From Ailurus styani (lineage: Eukaryota > Chordata > Mammalia > Carnivora > Ailuridae), in assembly GCA_002007465.1 (NCBI GenBank), contig LNAC01000749.1, positions 677,070 through 741,069 of the forward strand: a DNA stretch of 64,000 nucleotides. Direction: 5' to 3'. How positions within the stretch are numbered: position 1 is the first letter of the stretch; each line of letters starts with the position of its first letter. The notes under the pieces are model-generated. The model did no database searches and was not told the DNA's origin. It saw only the letters and a program-made list of their open reading frames with translations. Below, one piece after another: positions 13,401 to 34,039 of the stretch. Made by a program: the position numbers and the translations under genes.

Positions 13401-16400
13401 GTTCAATGCTTCCTGCCAAGGCATCTCCAGTAGCTGAGAGCCCGAAGGCCATGGAGGAGAAGAGTAGTCTTGGAGGTGAGTAACTGACTTCTGCAGTGCG
13501 ATTGGAGTGCAGAGATTAGAGACCCGTTCTGAGTGAACTCAATCTGGTTCCATAGAAGATGGCCCTGAACTTAGTGGATGAATGGGTAGATCCAAAAATG
13601 GGGGCTCCGGGGTGAATGATCAAAGGTGAACTTGTATTATTGTGGAAGATCAGACTGGCTTGGCTAATAGATGGATCAGTTATGTCATCCTCTTATCTGT
13701 TCCTTAATCTGTTCCAGAGAAAGCTGAACCAGTGACTGGTGTGAATGCTAGTACTCCAAGCAGTGAACTAGTAGCCTTGGCTCCTGCCCCATCCGCACCC
13801 CCTCCTACACTAGCCATGGTGTCCAGACAAATGGGTGACTCAAAACCCCCACAGGCCATCGTGAAGCCCCAGATTCTCACCCACATCATTGAAGGCTTCG
13901 TTATCCAGGAAGGAGCAGAGCCTTTCCCGGTGAGGGCAGGGCCATAAGGTGGGACTTTCAAGTGGGGACTTGGTCTGATTATCATCTTTCCAAAGTCCAC
14001 TAAAATCAGTCTCAGAACTATTTAATTATTAGAGAATGGTTCAGTTCTGTTGTTTATATGGTTAATTGTGAAGAAGGAAGGGAAGGGGGAAAGGAAATAT
14101 GTGTAGACTAGCAAATGAAAATGTTGGGAAGGGGAGAAGGAAGAGGCTATAATGTTTAGTTAACAAACTAGGCTGTATCATAATGAAGAAATTTGTGGTA
14201 GAGAAGTTAAGGGACTTTTCTTGATACCAGGAGTTGCAGAACTAGGCCTAGAACACAGGTATCTGCAACTTTGGAAGGAAAAGGACAAGCTAGGGTGCCA
14301 AGTTAGGAACCCGTTTTCCAGGTAGCTCTTCTGAAAAGAACCAGGTAGGGCCTCTTAATTGCCATGTTGAAAAATATTTCTCTAAACCAGAGTTGGCCAT
14401 TAACTCCGAGAACCAGGCAAAGACGTGACAGTGGAAATACTGGGGAAAGTTATAGAGAAGCAGAAAGGAACTAGGCTAACTTAACCGTAAACTTTGTCTG
14501 GCACAGGTGGGTTGTTCTCAGTTACTGAAAGAGTCTGAGAAGCCACTACAGACTGGCCTGCCGACAGGACTGAATGAGAATCAGTCAGGGGACCCCTTAG
14601 GAGGGGAAAGCCCATCTACTGGTAAGTATTTATTTAGAGACCCATCTGGGAAAGGAGGCTCAGGGACATAGATGTGTTTGAGGACTCTGTGTAAAATGGT
14701 AATTATTTAAAGTGGGAGTTATACAAAGTCCAACCACACACAGGAACTGTATTAAATATCAAAATGTGTAGAATCACACAGAAGGAGTTCCCTATAGGAT
14801 TAGGGTAATTTTATCAAACTAACCTCTTGAATTATTTACTCTAAGGATGTAAGATTTTTCAATAGATGATGTCAAATAGGGTATTTCTAAATTTCCATTT
14901 CTCCTTATTCTAGGTTTTATCATCTATATTAAGGACTCTTGTTTACATTACTCCCACTGCTTTTGTAAACTTGTGTTGGGACAGGGATCCCCTTATCTTT
15001 GTAGTTAGTAATCAGCTCCTCTCCTATTCTGAAATGCTTCTTGATGGCAATCTGAGAGTGTGTATTGGGATAAAGCTAGTCATCAAAAATGGAAACGAGG
15101 CTGGTTTAAGTCAGGAAGACCATGATGTTCTTGAAGGATGTGTCTTTATGGTTTTGGATTTTGACCTTTATGTTTTGGGAATTCTGAACTAGGTTATGTA
15201 GGAGGTAGGGGGCAAACCCGAGAGTAATTAGCCAGCTGTGGGCCTAGTGATGGCCTGAGCCACAGCAGGACCAGCAACAGCTCCCCAGGCATGCCTTATT
15301 TTCCAGAGCTAGATAAAAAAGCTAATCTCCTGAAGTGTGAGTACTGCGGGAAGTATGCTCCTGCCGAGCAGTTTCGCGGCTCCAAGAGGTTCTGCTCAAT
15401 GACCTGCGCTAAGAGGTACCATGGGCACTTGCCCCTTCCTTACCTTCAGCACCAGTTCCTCCACTGAATGGCGGGCCCCTTCCCTAGGATCACCCCACAG
15501 CTGACGTTTCCGGTCTTTGCTCTCGTGTTCTTCCCCAAGTTGGTTCTTCAGATAGCAATTCCCATGTAGCCACGGCTAGCCCGGTGGTCTCCTCTAGCAC
15601 CGCCGACATCCCGTATGTGCCCCGACCCACAGGTATAATGTGAGCTGTAGTCACCAGTTCCGGCTGAAGAGGAAGAAAATGAAAGAGTTCCAGGAAGCCA
15701 ACTATGCTCGCGTTCGTCGGCGTGGACCCCGCCGCAGCTCCTCGGACATCGCCCGTGCCAAGATCCAGGGCAAGCGCCACCGGGTGAGCGTCCATTGCAG
15801 AGCCATCTACCTTTAAAATGGTCCCTTGTCCTTCCTCTTTCCCTATCAGGCAGCTCCTTTGCCCTGGGAAAAGAGCGTGAGACCAGAAATCCGAGTTTTG
15901 TATTGATGGCATTCCTCCAGATCCCAAGGCATCTCGACTACTTGTCTCTTCTCACCTGCTTACTGGTTCATGTATCCATTCATGCTTATATCGCATTATA
16001 TTTGACAACATCTAGATCCGTTGTTGGAAGAAGGGGAGAATCAAGAAAGTGATAGTTTATACTTGAAAGTTACTTGAGAGTGGACTAGTGACTCCCGGCA
16101 TTTGCAAGCAAAGTACAGTTTCTTCACTCTAGTGCTAGTTTTTCCTTTGTGCCCAGTATTAACCCAAACCCAGTTGGCTGGGGGAAACGTCCTGACACTT
16201 AGGCTTTATGATGTTCTCCGTAGGGTCAAGAGGACTCTAGCCGGGGTTCAGATAATTCCAGTTACGATGAAGCACTCTCTCCAACATCTCCCGGGCCTTT
16301 ATCTGTGCGAACTGGGCATGGAGAACGTGACCTGGGGAACCCCAATACGGCGCCACCGACGCCAGAATTACATGGCATCAACCCTGTGTTCCTGTCCAGC

Positions 16401-17434
16401 AATCCCAGTCGTTGGAGTGTAGAAGAGGTGTATGAATTTATCGCTTCTCTACAAGGTACTGAGGACTACCCAGTAGAACCCCGATCACATATAGGTTTAC
16501 TTGTCTTTAGGTTATCGCACGTGGGCCTTTGTGGCAGGGAACAGAATGGACTTTTAAGCAGTAGGCACTTGAGTATGGTATGATGAAGGCTCTATTTGTC
16601 CTGTTTACACATGCTGCTTGCACACACCCTGGTATAATTTCCTTTTGGGCTGGCTGTCCTCTTCGACGTCAGCAATCTTGCAGTGTTTGATTTTCACTTT
16701 TCTATTTACCAGTAACTTGGATAAAGTATATGTTTTATATGTGATTTTGTGACACCTGTCATGGATAAAAGACTGTTTCCAGTGAAGGGATTAGGAAAGT
16801 AGGGGCCATTGTTACCCACCCCCCCCCCTTCCAGGCAGGACTGTTTATAAGCTGTTCTTGACAAAGGATGGTTTTCTCCAGAAAAGAACATCAACTTGCC
16901 CTTTTTGCCATTTGTCTGAACCCGGGCCCTTAAACAAAGATGTCATGAAGGCCCTGAAATTTGATTCTTTTGCTAGTGTAAAAGAAAACATGATCTCACT
17001 CCTTCCCTTTTCTCCCTCAAGCTAAGTTAAATGAAGTTATTTCTGTGATTGAACAACCTTGTTGTTCTTTCCTCTTGGCTTTTTAAAATAGCCAATTTCT
17101 CTGATTTCATTTTACTTCCAAAGCTTGCCACCTCGGACTTTTATATTCTTGAATTTAGGATGAGTACTTTGGGATTAACCACTGCTGGATCCCCCTTTTT
17201 TCCTTCATCTTGAGTTTCCCCCTCCTATCCTCTGGTGCCACCGCGTAGTTTTCCATGTTTTCCCACCATTTCCTTCCAGGCTGCCAAGAGATTGCAGAGG
17301 AGTTTCGTTCCCAGGAGATTGATGGACAGGCCCTTTTATTACTTAAAGAGGAACATCTTATGAGTGCCATGAACATCAAGTTGGGCCCTGCCCTCAAGAT
17401 CTGCGCCAAGATAAACGTCCTCAAGGAGACCTAA
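1291..17434 (+). CDS. PHC1: PHC1, polyhomeotic homolog 1 (13 coding exons; 5' end outside window)
   Basis: Core subunit of Polycomb repressive complex 1 in the nucleus; it polymerises through its SAM domain to compact and silence chromatin. Thirteen exons join in frame to 964 residues plus a stop. Human PHC1 is about 1004 residues, so only the first ~40 codons are missing, upstream of 1291. Visible parts in partial-protein numbering: Gln-rich N-terminal segment (1-64), Ser/Gln-rich middle, long Gln/Pro-rich exon (332-591) with an eight-Gln then six-Pro run, basic KRK segment, HD1-type motif 'ILTHIIEGFVIQEGAEPFP' (about 692-710), FCS zinc finger with CEYC and FCSMTC cysteines (about 757-790), Arg-rich linker, and a C-terminal SAM domain (about 893-961). 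All introns are GT-AG and all phases agree. No frameshift or premature stop. Converges with M6PR at the 3' end. PHC2 and PHC3 are paralogues, but near-identity with remembered human PHC1 settles the call. Confidence 0.98.
1402..2390 (+). other. PHC1 intron with DNA-transposon-like remnant and SINE
   Basis: Intron between exons a and b. About 1600-1800 resembles an old interspersed repeat of the 'CACTGTCCAATATGG' type (family name not certain), followed by a CAN-SINE. No coding content seen. Confidence 0.5.
1807..2022 (-). mobile_element. CAN-SINE
   Basis: Antisense copy in a PHC1 intron; head 'GAGCCACCCAGTCACACC'. Confidence 0.9.
2391..2471 (+). CDS. PHC1: PHC1 coding exon b
   Basis: 81 nt, 27 codons (ATIAASRQASSPNTS to TQAS). 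Acceptor 'CCTCTAACAG', donor 'TCA|GTGAGT'. Ser/Thr/Gln-rich low-complexity segment. Confidence 0.96.
2892..2966. repeat. Purine (GAA)n tract between direct repeats
   Basis: GAAAATGAGA...TCTGTTCTT at 2892-2913 recurs at 2945-2966 with a GAA-rich run between; probably a local duplication. Confidence 0.8.
3055..3204 (+). CDS. PHC1: PHC1 coding exon c
   Basis: 150 nt, 50 codons (INMATTSAAQLISRSQ to AQMYLR). Acceptor 'CCACGCAG', donor 'CGG|GTAAGC'. The ATG inside this exon is an internal methionine, not a start. Confidence 0.97.
3810..3965 (+). CDS. PHC1: PHC1 coding exon d
   Basis: 156 nt, 52 codons (PQLGNLLQVNRTLGRNV to TDADQ). Preceded by a long C/T-rich tract ending 'CTTGCCAG'; donor 'CAG|GTCAGT'. 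Confidence 0.97.
5320..5450 (+). mobile_element. MIR-like SINE
   Basis: 'TGTGTGACCTAGGCAAATGG' and 'GAGGATTAAATGA' are MIR core features. Confidence 0.6.
5929..6139 (+). mobile_element. CAN-SINE
   Basis: Sense copy ending in AAATAAATAAATAAATAAAA and oligo-A. Confidence 0.93.
7554..7773 (-). mobile_element. CAN-SINE with TSD
   Basis: TSD CTAATGTTATTTTA at 7540-7553 and 7774-7787. Confidence 0.95.
8000..8620 (-). mobile_element. Old L1-like sequence
   Basis: 'TTATTATGGAAAATTTCAAA' and 'CATTTTCCAAAGTGGTTGTA' are typical of antisense L1M remnants. Confidence 0.5.
9551..10046 (+). CDS. PHC1: PHC1 coding exon e
   Basis: 496 nt ending in phase 1 (VQNLAVRNQQASAQGPQ to PSQTLISS). Ser/Gly/Ala-rich. 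Contains the conserved stretches GVVQPLPAAQTVTVSQGSQ and AAAKKAEAD. Acceptor 'ATCTTTCAG', donor 'TCAG|GTAAGC'. Follows a 5.6-kb intron. Confidence 0.97.
10047..11717 (+). other. PHC1 intron before the Gln-rich exon
   Basis: Contains one CAN-SINE and faint L2-like sequence at about 10300-10430 and 11255-11370. No exon-like segment recognised. Confidence 0.5.
10637..10848 (-). mobile_element. CAN-SINE with TSD
   Basis: TSD TATAGTTGCTTTTA at 10623-10636 and 10849-10862. Confidence 0.96.
11718..12496 (+). CDS. PHC1: PHC1 coding exon f, long Gln/Pro-rich exon
   Basis: 779 nt, entering in phase 1 and leaving in phase 0. Encodes TYTQIQPHSLIQQQQQIHL onward, with a pure CAG tract giving eight Gln followed by six Pro (about 11886-11927), then the Pro-rich KPPIPIQSKPP segment and AAFYMQSVHLP at the end. 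Acceptor 'GCTGCAG', donor 'CCG|GTGAGT'. The CAG run is a likely length-variable site. Confidence 0.97.
12497..13327 (+). other. PHC1 intron, no recognisable element
   Basis: Includes a short GTGTGTGCGCACGCGC alternating stretch near 12755. No repeat family or exon recognised. The next introns (13930-14506, 14622-15306, 16456-17279) are likewise plain. Confidence 0.5.
13328..13475 (+). CDS. PHC1: PHC1 coding exon g
   Basis: 148 nt, phase 0 to phase 1 (SKPQTLAVKRKAESEEERD to EKSSLG). Basic-then-acidic segment. The acceptor is the first AG of 'TATAGAG'; using the second AG would break the frame, so 13328 is chosen. Confidence 0.95.
13718..13929 (+). CDS. PHC1: PHC1 coding exon h with HD1-type motif
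   Basis: 212 nt, phase 1 to phase 0. Encodes EKAEPVTGVNASTPSSE and the conserved homology-domain segment KPQILTHIIEGFVIQEG, ending AEPFP. Donor 'CCG|GTGAGG'. Confidence 0.97.
14507..14621 (+). CDS. PHC1: PHC1 coding exon i
   Basis: 115 nt, phase 0 to phase 1 (VGCSQLLKESEKPLQTG to GESPST). Acceptor 'CTGGCACAG', donor 'ACTG|GTAAGT'. Confidence 0.96.
15307..15415 (+). CDS. PHC1: PHC1 coding exon j, FCS zinc finger
   Basis: 109 nt, phase 1 to phase 2. Encodes ELDKKANLLKCEYCGKYAPA and SKRFCSMTCAKR; the paired CxxC and CxxxC cysteines are the FCS-type zinc finger known to bind nucleic acid. Acceptor 'TTTTCCAG', donor 'AGAG|GTACCA'. Confidence 0.97.
15633..15783 (+). CDS. PHC1: PHC1 coding exon k
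   Basis: 151 nt, phase 2 to phase 0 (YNVSCSHQFRLKRKKMKEF to KIQGKRHR). Strongly basic RRRGPRRSSSD linker between the zinc finger and the SAM domain. Human PHC1, from memory, has Cys where this copy has Arg in GKRHR. Confidence 0.96.
16224..16455 (+). CDS. PHC1: PHC1 coding exon l, start of SAM domain
   Basis: 232 nt, phase 0 to phase 1 (GQEDSSRGSDNSSYDEALS to EVYEFIASLQ). The last ~20 codons, SRWSVEEVYEFIASLQ, are helix 1-2 of the SAM domain. Acceptor 'CTCCGTAG', donor 'CAAG|GTACTG'. Confidence 0.97.
17280..17434 (+). CDS. PHC1: PHC1 terminal coding exon, SAM domain and stop
   Basis: 155 nt entering in phase 1, ending TAA at 17432-17434. Encodes GCQEIAEEFRSQEIDGQALL, then LKEEHLMSAMNIKLGPALKI and CAKINVLKET, the remainder of the polymerising SAM domain. 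Acceptor 'TTCCTTCCAG'. Confidence 0.98.
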
Positions 17435-18285
17435 GGTGGCCCTCTTGCACAAATGAGCCTAAGGCAGACACTCTCCACTGTCCAGGTTATAACCTGGTAC
17501 CAGCAGACTTTACAGGAAGAAAGAGCTGTTCCAATTACCTAAGTCTTCTGTAGAGGGGATTACTGAGACAGGGAAGAAAAGTGCAAGAATTGGTTGCTGG
17601 TGCTACATGGCGGCAGCTGTGACATTTTCTCTGGTTCTACCTTATTTTTTAAAATCATTACAGTCTTCACTTTTCTCACCTACCCTAATCCAATCTTTAT
17701 AAAAGCAGTCTAGAGAACAAGGACTGCTCAGCCTTATCCTGGAGTGGAGTATCTAGCCAGGGTCTCAGTTCTCCAAGAGGAGGAATAGGTATGAGGAGGA
17801 GTATGGTAAGGTAAGGCCGTGGGTGGGACCTGGGTGTGCCTCCACCATGGGAGAGGTAGGGGTTCTCTAGCCTGTGAGACCCAGCTAGTGACATCTGGTA
17901 CTCCCTCTCTTGCCTCTGGATTGCCCGGCTGGGGCTGGGGCCCGGAGTTTTCTTTGTTGGGACTCCCTTAGTATTGAACATTTTCTCCTGCATCTGTGGC
18001 AGGGTCACTCACTGGTGCAGAGACTTGGCTGGCGTCATTCTGATTTGCTGCAGGGGCTAGAAGGTGTGTGGCACACATGTGGCCATCATTCTTTCTGTAC
18101 CCCCTGCTCCCTTCAGTTTCTCTGTTGCGTCTCCTGCCCTGCCTTTCTTTTCAATTCCAACTCTGCTCTGTCCTATAGCTTTATTAAAACGGGAGTGTGT
18201 GGGGCTGAGGTCAGGAGTATAAGTACCGGCCTTAGGCGTTATTCCTTATACAACAAAAATATTAAATATTTTTTTCCTCCTCAGT
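17435..18285 (+). other. PHC1: PHC1 3' untranslated region
   Basis: Non-coding sequence after the stop. Candidate poly(A) signals ATTAAA at 18183-18188 (followed by a GT-rich stretch) and at 18261-18266. The end coordinate is an estimate, ~20 nt past the second signal. No SINE or L1 lies in it. Confidence 0.7.
18261..18266 (+). terminator. PHC1: PHC1 distal poly(A) signal ATTAAA
   Basis: ATTAAA hexamer followed by a U-rich stretch and then 'TTGGTCTCAGTTGTCTC', resembling a GU-rich downstream element. The upstream ATTAAA at 18183 could be a proximal alternative. Confidence 0.55.
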
Positions 18286-18360
18286 AAAAGGATAAAAATT
18301 GGTCTCAGTTGTCTCTTACTCCATTCCAGTGTCTCTACCCTCTTCTTTCATACAAAAGAC

Positions 18361-28250
<9,890 letters not shown>

Positions 28251-28490
28251 CCTCCCACTAGACCCCGCGGCATGTGACCACAGAACCATTTCGCCCCTTT
28301 CCCCTTCCCGGTCTCCCGGCCGATCCCAAGCCCTGATTGGCCAGGATCCTGGGCCTGTAGCTCCGCCCTCGTCGTATCAACTCCAATCACGGTCGAGATT
28401 TTCAAGCGGCGTTCCGCCTTCTCGGGTCGCCTCTGTACCAATGGGGTCCCAGAGTCCCGCCCCCGGGCCTCTCCGCTCGCGGAGCCACGC

Positions 28491-28520
28491 GCGGTCACGC
28501 GGGGTCACGCGCGGTCACGC
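28491..28520. repeat. Three tandem 10-bp units in the CpG island
   Basis: GCGGTCACGC, GGGGTCACGC, GCGGTCACGC in direct succession, with a partial unit upstream at 28482-28490. Confidence 0.9.
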
Positions 28521-29300
28521 GCCGGGTCCGCTGCCCGGTAGGTTTCCCCTGAGGAGGGCACGCGAGGGCGGGCGGCGGAAGCGGAAATACGGAGCGGGGG
28601 TCGTAGGCCCGGCCGCCGTGGGAGCTGTAGTTCTCCCCCCGGTCTCTTCCTCGCGGTCCTCCCCCAGGTCCTGTGCCGCCTGCGAGAGGCGCTGTTTCGC
28701 CGTCTGCCGGCCCGGGAGTCGCGTGGTCGTTCGGTCGGCACCTGAAGGAGAGCGGATGGCGACTGGGTGGCGGTAGTCCTGGCTGTGTTCTTTATTCCCT
28801 GTCTACACGTTAGTACCTTGGGGTCTCTCGTTACCGGCCCTGTTTGCGTTAACCTTGTCATCCCGGTCATTCTGCGTGAAACACGGCAACCGGTTCTGTG
28901 CACCAGACGTTTCGCGGCCTTTTGCGCGGCGGGCAAGCTAAGCGCTTCTCTTCAGCCCGTGCTGTGCGTGGTTCCGGTGTCCTGGGAAAGAACAGTTCCC
29001 TTTAGTCTCTGTGCCTTTGCCAAGATCCTCCACGGTTCCCCCGAGGCCGGTCTGAGGTCGTCGCTTGCTGAAGTCCTGCGCGTTCCTGGAACTTGCTTCA
29101 AATGCTTTTGCTCCCGTAACTTTCCGGATTAACTCTTCGACAGGAAGAACAACTTCTTCTAAATGCCCGATTGCGTTCTGCGTTGATTCCTGCGTCGCTT
29201 TTGTGTGTGTCCACCTCTCTTCGCTGGTGGGGACTGGACTTTGATTCGTTCTGCTCTCCGGAGCTAGTGCGATGTTTTGAGTCCGGTAATACTAGAAGCG

Positions 29301-30214
29301 AACACGTGCGTAGTTCGGTGGTGCCGTCACTGTTTTAAGTGCTTTCAATGAGAATGGATTCATTTAATCTGAACACTAACCTTGAATTTTAAAACTGATG
29401 GAGGCTAAGTAACGTACTCTGGGTCCCACGTCTGTGAAGTGGCTTTGTCAGTATTCAGGTTCCTTAATTGAGGCGTAAGTTAGTCATATATGCATGTAGT
29501 TTTCCGAGTCCAAGCTCTCAAGCAGTACTTTATGCACACTGTATAGGATCCGGCATTTGTTTATTAATTGGTACGTTCAGTTCAGCCAAGGTGGTTATCA
29601 TGTCTGGGTTGGGTTTGAATGTGTTCTCAAGGAAAAAAATAAGAAAATTAAAAGGTGACTTTCTAATAATAAGAGTAATTTGTAATCAGAAAATACAGAG
29701 AACGACAAAACAAAAATCTAAAAACTCACAAAGAGGTTGTATATTTCCCTCAGGAATATGTTAACCATTTCCTTCTTAAAAATATTTAATGTCATAAAAT
29801 TTTTCTCTATATCACTAACTTTACAAATAAACTTTTTAGTGGTTGCTGCTTAAGGAATTCCATTAGAGTTAGGTATTTAAGTTGTCTACTGAATTGCTTT
29901 TATCAATTCATTCAACAAACATTTATTGAGCAGTTACACTGTTATCAGTTTGGGGGGATGCATCACAGAAAGACAAAAATCCCTTTTACAACGAGCTCTC
30001 GTTCTAGAAATGACGTTCATTTGTTGGTGAATTCAAATTTTAACTTTGGAAATCTTGCCTCTTTGTCATTGCCTAGAATAGCATTGGGCTGGAGGGAAGG
30101 TAGGGTGTATGTTGGAAATGGTGAAAGGTCCAGCGATGCAGTTGACTAGGATGAATAACTTGTCTTAGGTAGTAGGTGTGAGAAGGAGGGAGAGACTTCC
30201 CTTTACACCCACTT
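29301..30214. other. Region right of CpG island, no gene seen
   Basis: AT-rich, with an L2-like piece at about 29900-30000. No exon recognised. Confidence 0.5.
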
Positions 30215-30230
30215 ACAAATAACCTGGGTT

Positions 30231-30443
30231 GGGCGCCAGGGTGGCTCAGTGGGTTAAAGCCTCTGCGTTCGCTCAGGTCATGATCTCAGCGTCCTGGGAT
30301 CGAGTCCCACATCGAGCTCTCTGCTCGGCAGGGAGCCTGCTTCCTCCTCTCCCTGTCTCTCTGCCTGTCTCTCTGCCTACTTGTAATCTCTCTCTCTCTG
30401 TGTCAAATAAATAAAATCTTAAAAAAAAAAAAAAACAACAAAA
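30231..30443 (+). mobile_element. CAN-SINE with TSD
   Basis: TSD ACAAATAACCTGGGTT at 30215-30230 and 30444-30459. Confidence 0.97.
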
Positions 30444-30715
30444 ACAAATAACCTGGGTTACTTCCCTGCTTTTCAACCTTCAGTGCCCACTGTGGAAACT
30501 ATCTGTGCCAGGGACAAAAATGGAATTAGCAGGGTTGTTTGCCTTACTGCTCTGCTTCTGTCTAGTGGTATCATTAACAAGGACACCCTTCACATTATAC
30601 CCACACCCCCTCCCACATACAGTTGCTCATATACAGTTCTGTGACTTCTGTTCTACAATCATTTGTTGAGGATGCCTCCTGTTTAGTATAAGCAGAGGAG
30701 GGGAAGGTGCTGGAA

Positions 30716-31139
30716 AGATCTAGTGCTCCCCAGTTTGTACATGGGGGTTACATTCCAAGACCCCTAGAAACCAGGAACAGTACTGAACCTTATATATACT
30801 ATATATTTTTCTTATAACCTATGATAAGGCTTGATTTATAAATAAGTGAGGCACAGTAAGAGATTAACAACAATAATAAAATAGAACAATTATAACAACA
30901 TGTGAGTATGGTCTCTTTCAAAATACCTAACTGTACTGTACTCACCCTTCTTGTGATGGTGTGAGATGATACGCCCACATGATGAAATGAAGTGAGGTGA
31001 ATGACGTAGGTATTGTGATTTAAGGTTAGGTTGCTAATGACAGATAAGTCAGGAGAGGATCATCTGCTTCCAGGATGTGGTTGACCTTGAGTAACTGAAA
31101 CCATAGAAAGCGAAACTGTGTGTAGAGGAGACTACTGTA
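30716..31139 (+). mobile_element. Tigger-like (pogo/mariner) DNA-transposon remnant
   Basis: Contains 'GGCACAGTAAGAGATTAACA', 'TGTACTGTACTCACCCTTC' and the terminal 'GACTACTGTA', typical of a non-autonomous Tigger. No transposase frame survives. Confidence 0.6.
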
Positions 31140-31257
31140 TCCTGAATTCTTCCTTCAATTCATTGCTTTGATAATTTTCCCGGTCTGCTTTTTTGTTAAC
31201 TCTGAGCTGGGAGCCTGGCTGGGAATGGCTTTTGAAACCTCTCAACAGCTTCCTTCT

Positions 31258-31462
31258 TTTTTTTTTTTTTTTAAAGATTTTATTTATTTATTTGACACAG
31301 AGAGATCAGATCACAAGTAGGCTGAGAGGCAGGCAGAGAGAGAGAGGAGGAAGCAGGCTCCCCGCTGAGCAGAGAGCCCGAGGCGGGCCTCGATCCCAGG
31401 ACCCTGAGATCATGACCTGAGCCGAAGGCAGAGGCTTTAACCCACTGAGCCACCCAGGCGCC
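31258..31462 (-). mobile_element. CAN-SINE with TSD
   Basis: Perfect 17-bp TSD CTCAACAGCTTCCTTCT at 31241-31257 and 31463-31479. Confidence 0.97.
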
Positions 31463-31669
31463 CTCAACAGCTTCCTTCTGTACAAGTTTTGCGTTACAGG
31501 TTTTGCTCTGGTTTCACTACCAAATCCTACCTGCTCACAGTTTCTGATCTATTCAGGGATCTTTTGAAATTTGTTTGATTGTTTCTTAATCCTGTTATAC
31601 ATGTATTCAATTTGCTATCTTGAACTGGATTTCAGTTTTGAATTTGTATTGATGATTTCCTTTTAAAAT

Positions 31670-32240
31670 GTTTAACGTATTTCAAGGACTAAATATATTT
31701 TTTGGTTTTGGTAATTTTCAACTTTAATATAATTTAACATTTTTAGAATAGATGCAAGAGTAGTAAAAAGAACTCTCGTATTCACTTCATCTGGATTTGC
31801 CAGTTGTTTGCAAGTTGCTCCATTTGCTTTATTAGTCTCCCCCATCCCCATACGCAACACACACACACACTCACACACTAGTTTATTTTGAACAATTTGA
31901 AAGTTGCCCATTACTGTTAAATACATTAGTGTGTCCCAAGAATAAAGACGTTCTCTTACCTTATTACAGTGTAATCATCACAATTAGAAATATAACACTG
32001 GTAGAATATTATTACCTAATCCATGGTCCATATTCAGATTTCATCAGTAGTCCTAGTAAACGTGGTTTATAATTATTTCCCATTCCCCAACCACAGAGGC
32101 CAAGCAGGAGTCACACACTGCAGTTAGTTGTCATTTTTCTTTATTTTCTTTGTCCTTGAAATTTTGAAAAGTCACTTAACTTGTAGAATGTCTCTCATTT
32201 TGGGTTTGTCTGATATTTCCACATGATTATATTTAGGTGT
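31670..32240 (-). mobile_element. Ancient L1-like repeat
   Basis: Resembles old L1M-type 3' sequence in antisense; includes a short CA run at 31860-31880. No ORF. Confidence 0.4.
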
Positions 32241-32242
32241 GC

Positions 32243-32449
32243 GGGTTTTTTTTTTTTCTTTTTAAAAAAGATTTTATTTATTTGAGAGAGAGAGAAGTAC
32301 CACAAGTAGGCAAAGAGAGAGGGGGAAGCAGGCTCCCTGCTGAGCAGAGAGCCGGATGCAGGGCTCCATCCCAGGACTCTGAGGTCATGACCTGAGATCA
32401 TGACCTGAGCTGAAGGCAGGCTTAACCCACTGAGCCACCCAGGCGCCCC
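32243..32449 (-). mobile_element. CAN-SINE with internal duplication
   Basis: GATCATGACCTGA box repeated near 32388-32410; flanks TAGGTGTGC / TAGGTATGC. Confidence 0.9.
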
Positions 32450-32885
32450 TAGGTATGCATTTTTTGATAAGACTAAGAGAGAACTGGTGTGTCCTTATAT
32501 CAGTCAGGATCCAATTAGAGGACAGATACCACACTAGTGATTTTAAGGAAAAATTTAATATAGACTCGTTTTCTAGTAAAAAGTAATTACTGAGAGGGGG
32601 TCAATAAGGACTGTAGGTTATACAGAAGTTACACAGAAATAACAACTACAAAATGCAGCTCCTACCTCTGAGCTGAAGAGTTAGCAAGGAAGTACCTTAG
32701 AAACTTGAAGGAAGTGCTCACTTCCCCAACCACAAGGTAGAGATGCAGGCCTGTGAAGAGAGGGTGCAGTTCCTGCCACAGGAACATGCAGCCCACTGAT
32801 GAGATAACAGATAAATTGCTCTCTCAGTTTATCTGAGGGAGGGTGTGGGTTGATGTTGAACTGCCTGTGGGAGCCTCCCTTTATC

Positions 32886-33082
32886 TTTTTTTTTTTTTTT
32901 NATTTATTTATTTCACAGAGGGAGAGAGATCACAAGGAGGCAGAGAGGCAGGCAGAGAGAGAGAGGGGGAAGCAGGCTCCCCGCTGAGCAGGGAGCCCGA
33001 TGCGGGCCTCGATCCCAGGACCCTGAGATCATGACCTGAGCCGAAAGCAGAGGCTTTAACCCACTGAGCCACCCAGGCGCCC
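32886..33082 (-). mobile_element. CAN-SINE with TSD
   Basis: TSD GGGAGCCTCCCTTTATC at 32869-32885 and 33083-33099. One N at 32901 in its T-run. Confidence 0.97.
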
Positions 33083-33179
33083 GGGAGCCTCCCTTTATCA
33101 TTTTGACACGTCCCCATCATTTTTTGAGCAAATTCTTTACTTTTGGGTATACAGGTGTTCCGTGTTTATCTTGTATTTT

Positions 33180-33375
33180 TTTTTAAGATTTTATTTATTT
33201 ATTTGACAGAGAGAGAGAGAGAGATCACAAGTAGGCAGAGAGGCAGGCAGAGAGAGAGGAGGAAGCAGGCTCCCCGCTGAGTGGAGAGCCCGATGTGGGA
33301 CTCGATCCCAGGACCCTGAGATCATGACCTGAGCCGAAGGCAGAGGCTTTAACCCACTGAGCCACCCAGGCCCCC
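33180..33375 (-). mobile_element. CAN-SINE with TSD
   Basis: TSD TATCTTGTATTTT at 33167-33179 and 33376-33388. Confidence 0.96.
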
Positions 33376-34039
33376 TATCTTGTATTTTAATTACCCTAGA
33401 ATCAAGTCATTTTTCCAAGGGAGCCTGCTTCCTCTTAGTGGAGAGTGGTGTTGAGAAACCCAAGATCTGATTACAAGGTGTGTTTATTGTACTTTTGGTT
33501 CACTGCTTTAGTGCCTCTCAGCAGAGTTAGGAAATCTATGTGTATTTCCAAGAGTGAGAAACCAGGCTCCCATTATACTCATATATTTATACATTTGTTC
33601 ACACATAAGAAAACACAGGAAGTAGTTTTATAACTGATAAACCATACCGTTGCGTAAAGCAAACCTACTAGAGTTAATGTTTAAAGTTTCATTTTTTTGT
33701 TGTTGGTGAGGTAAAATTTATAAATAATGAAATACACAACTCTTAAGTATACAATTCAATGAATCTTAACAATGCATCATAACTGTAACCACCTTGTAAT
33801 CAAGATTTGGTAGATTTTCATCAACCAAGAACATTTCCTCATGTCCCTTTCTAGTCCTGTCTAGGATTTTCATTACAGTGTTGTATAGAAATGATAAAAT
33901 TAAACATCCTTGCTTTGCTCGTGGGATAAACCACACTTTATCATGATGAATTGTCTCTTATATTTTTCTGAATTTCATTTGCTGATTTTTTCCCCCAAAG
34001 ATCTTGAAGTCTATATTCATGAGTGTTGGAGTCTAATTT

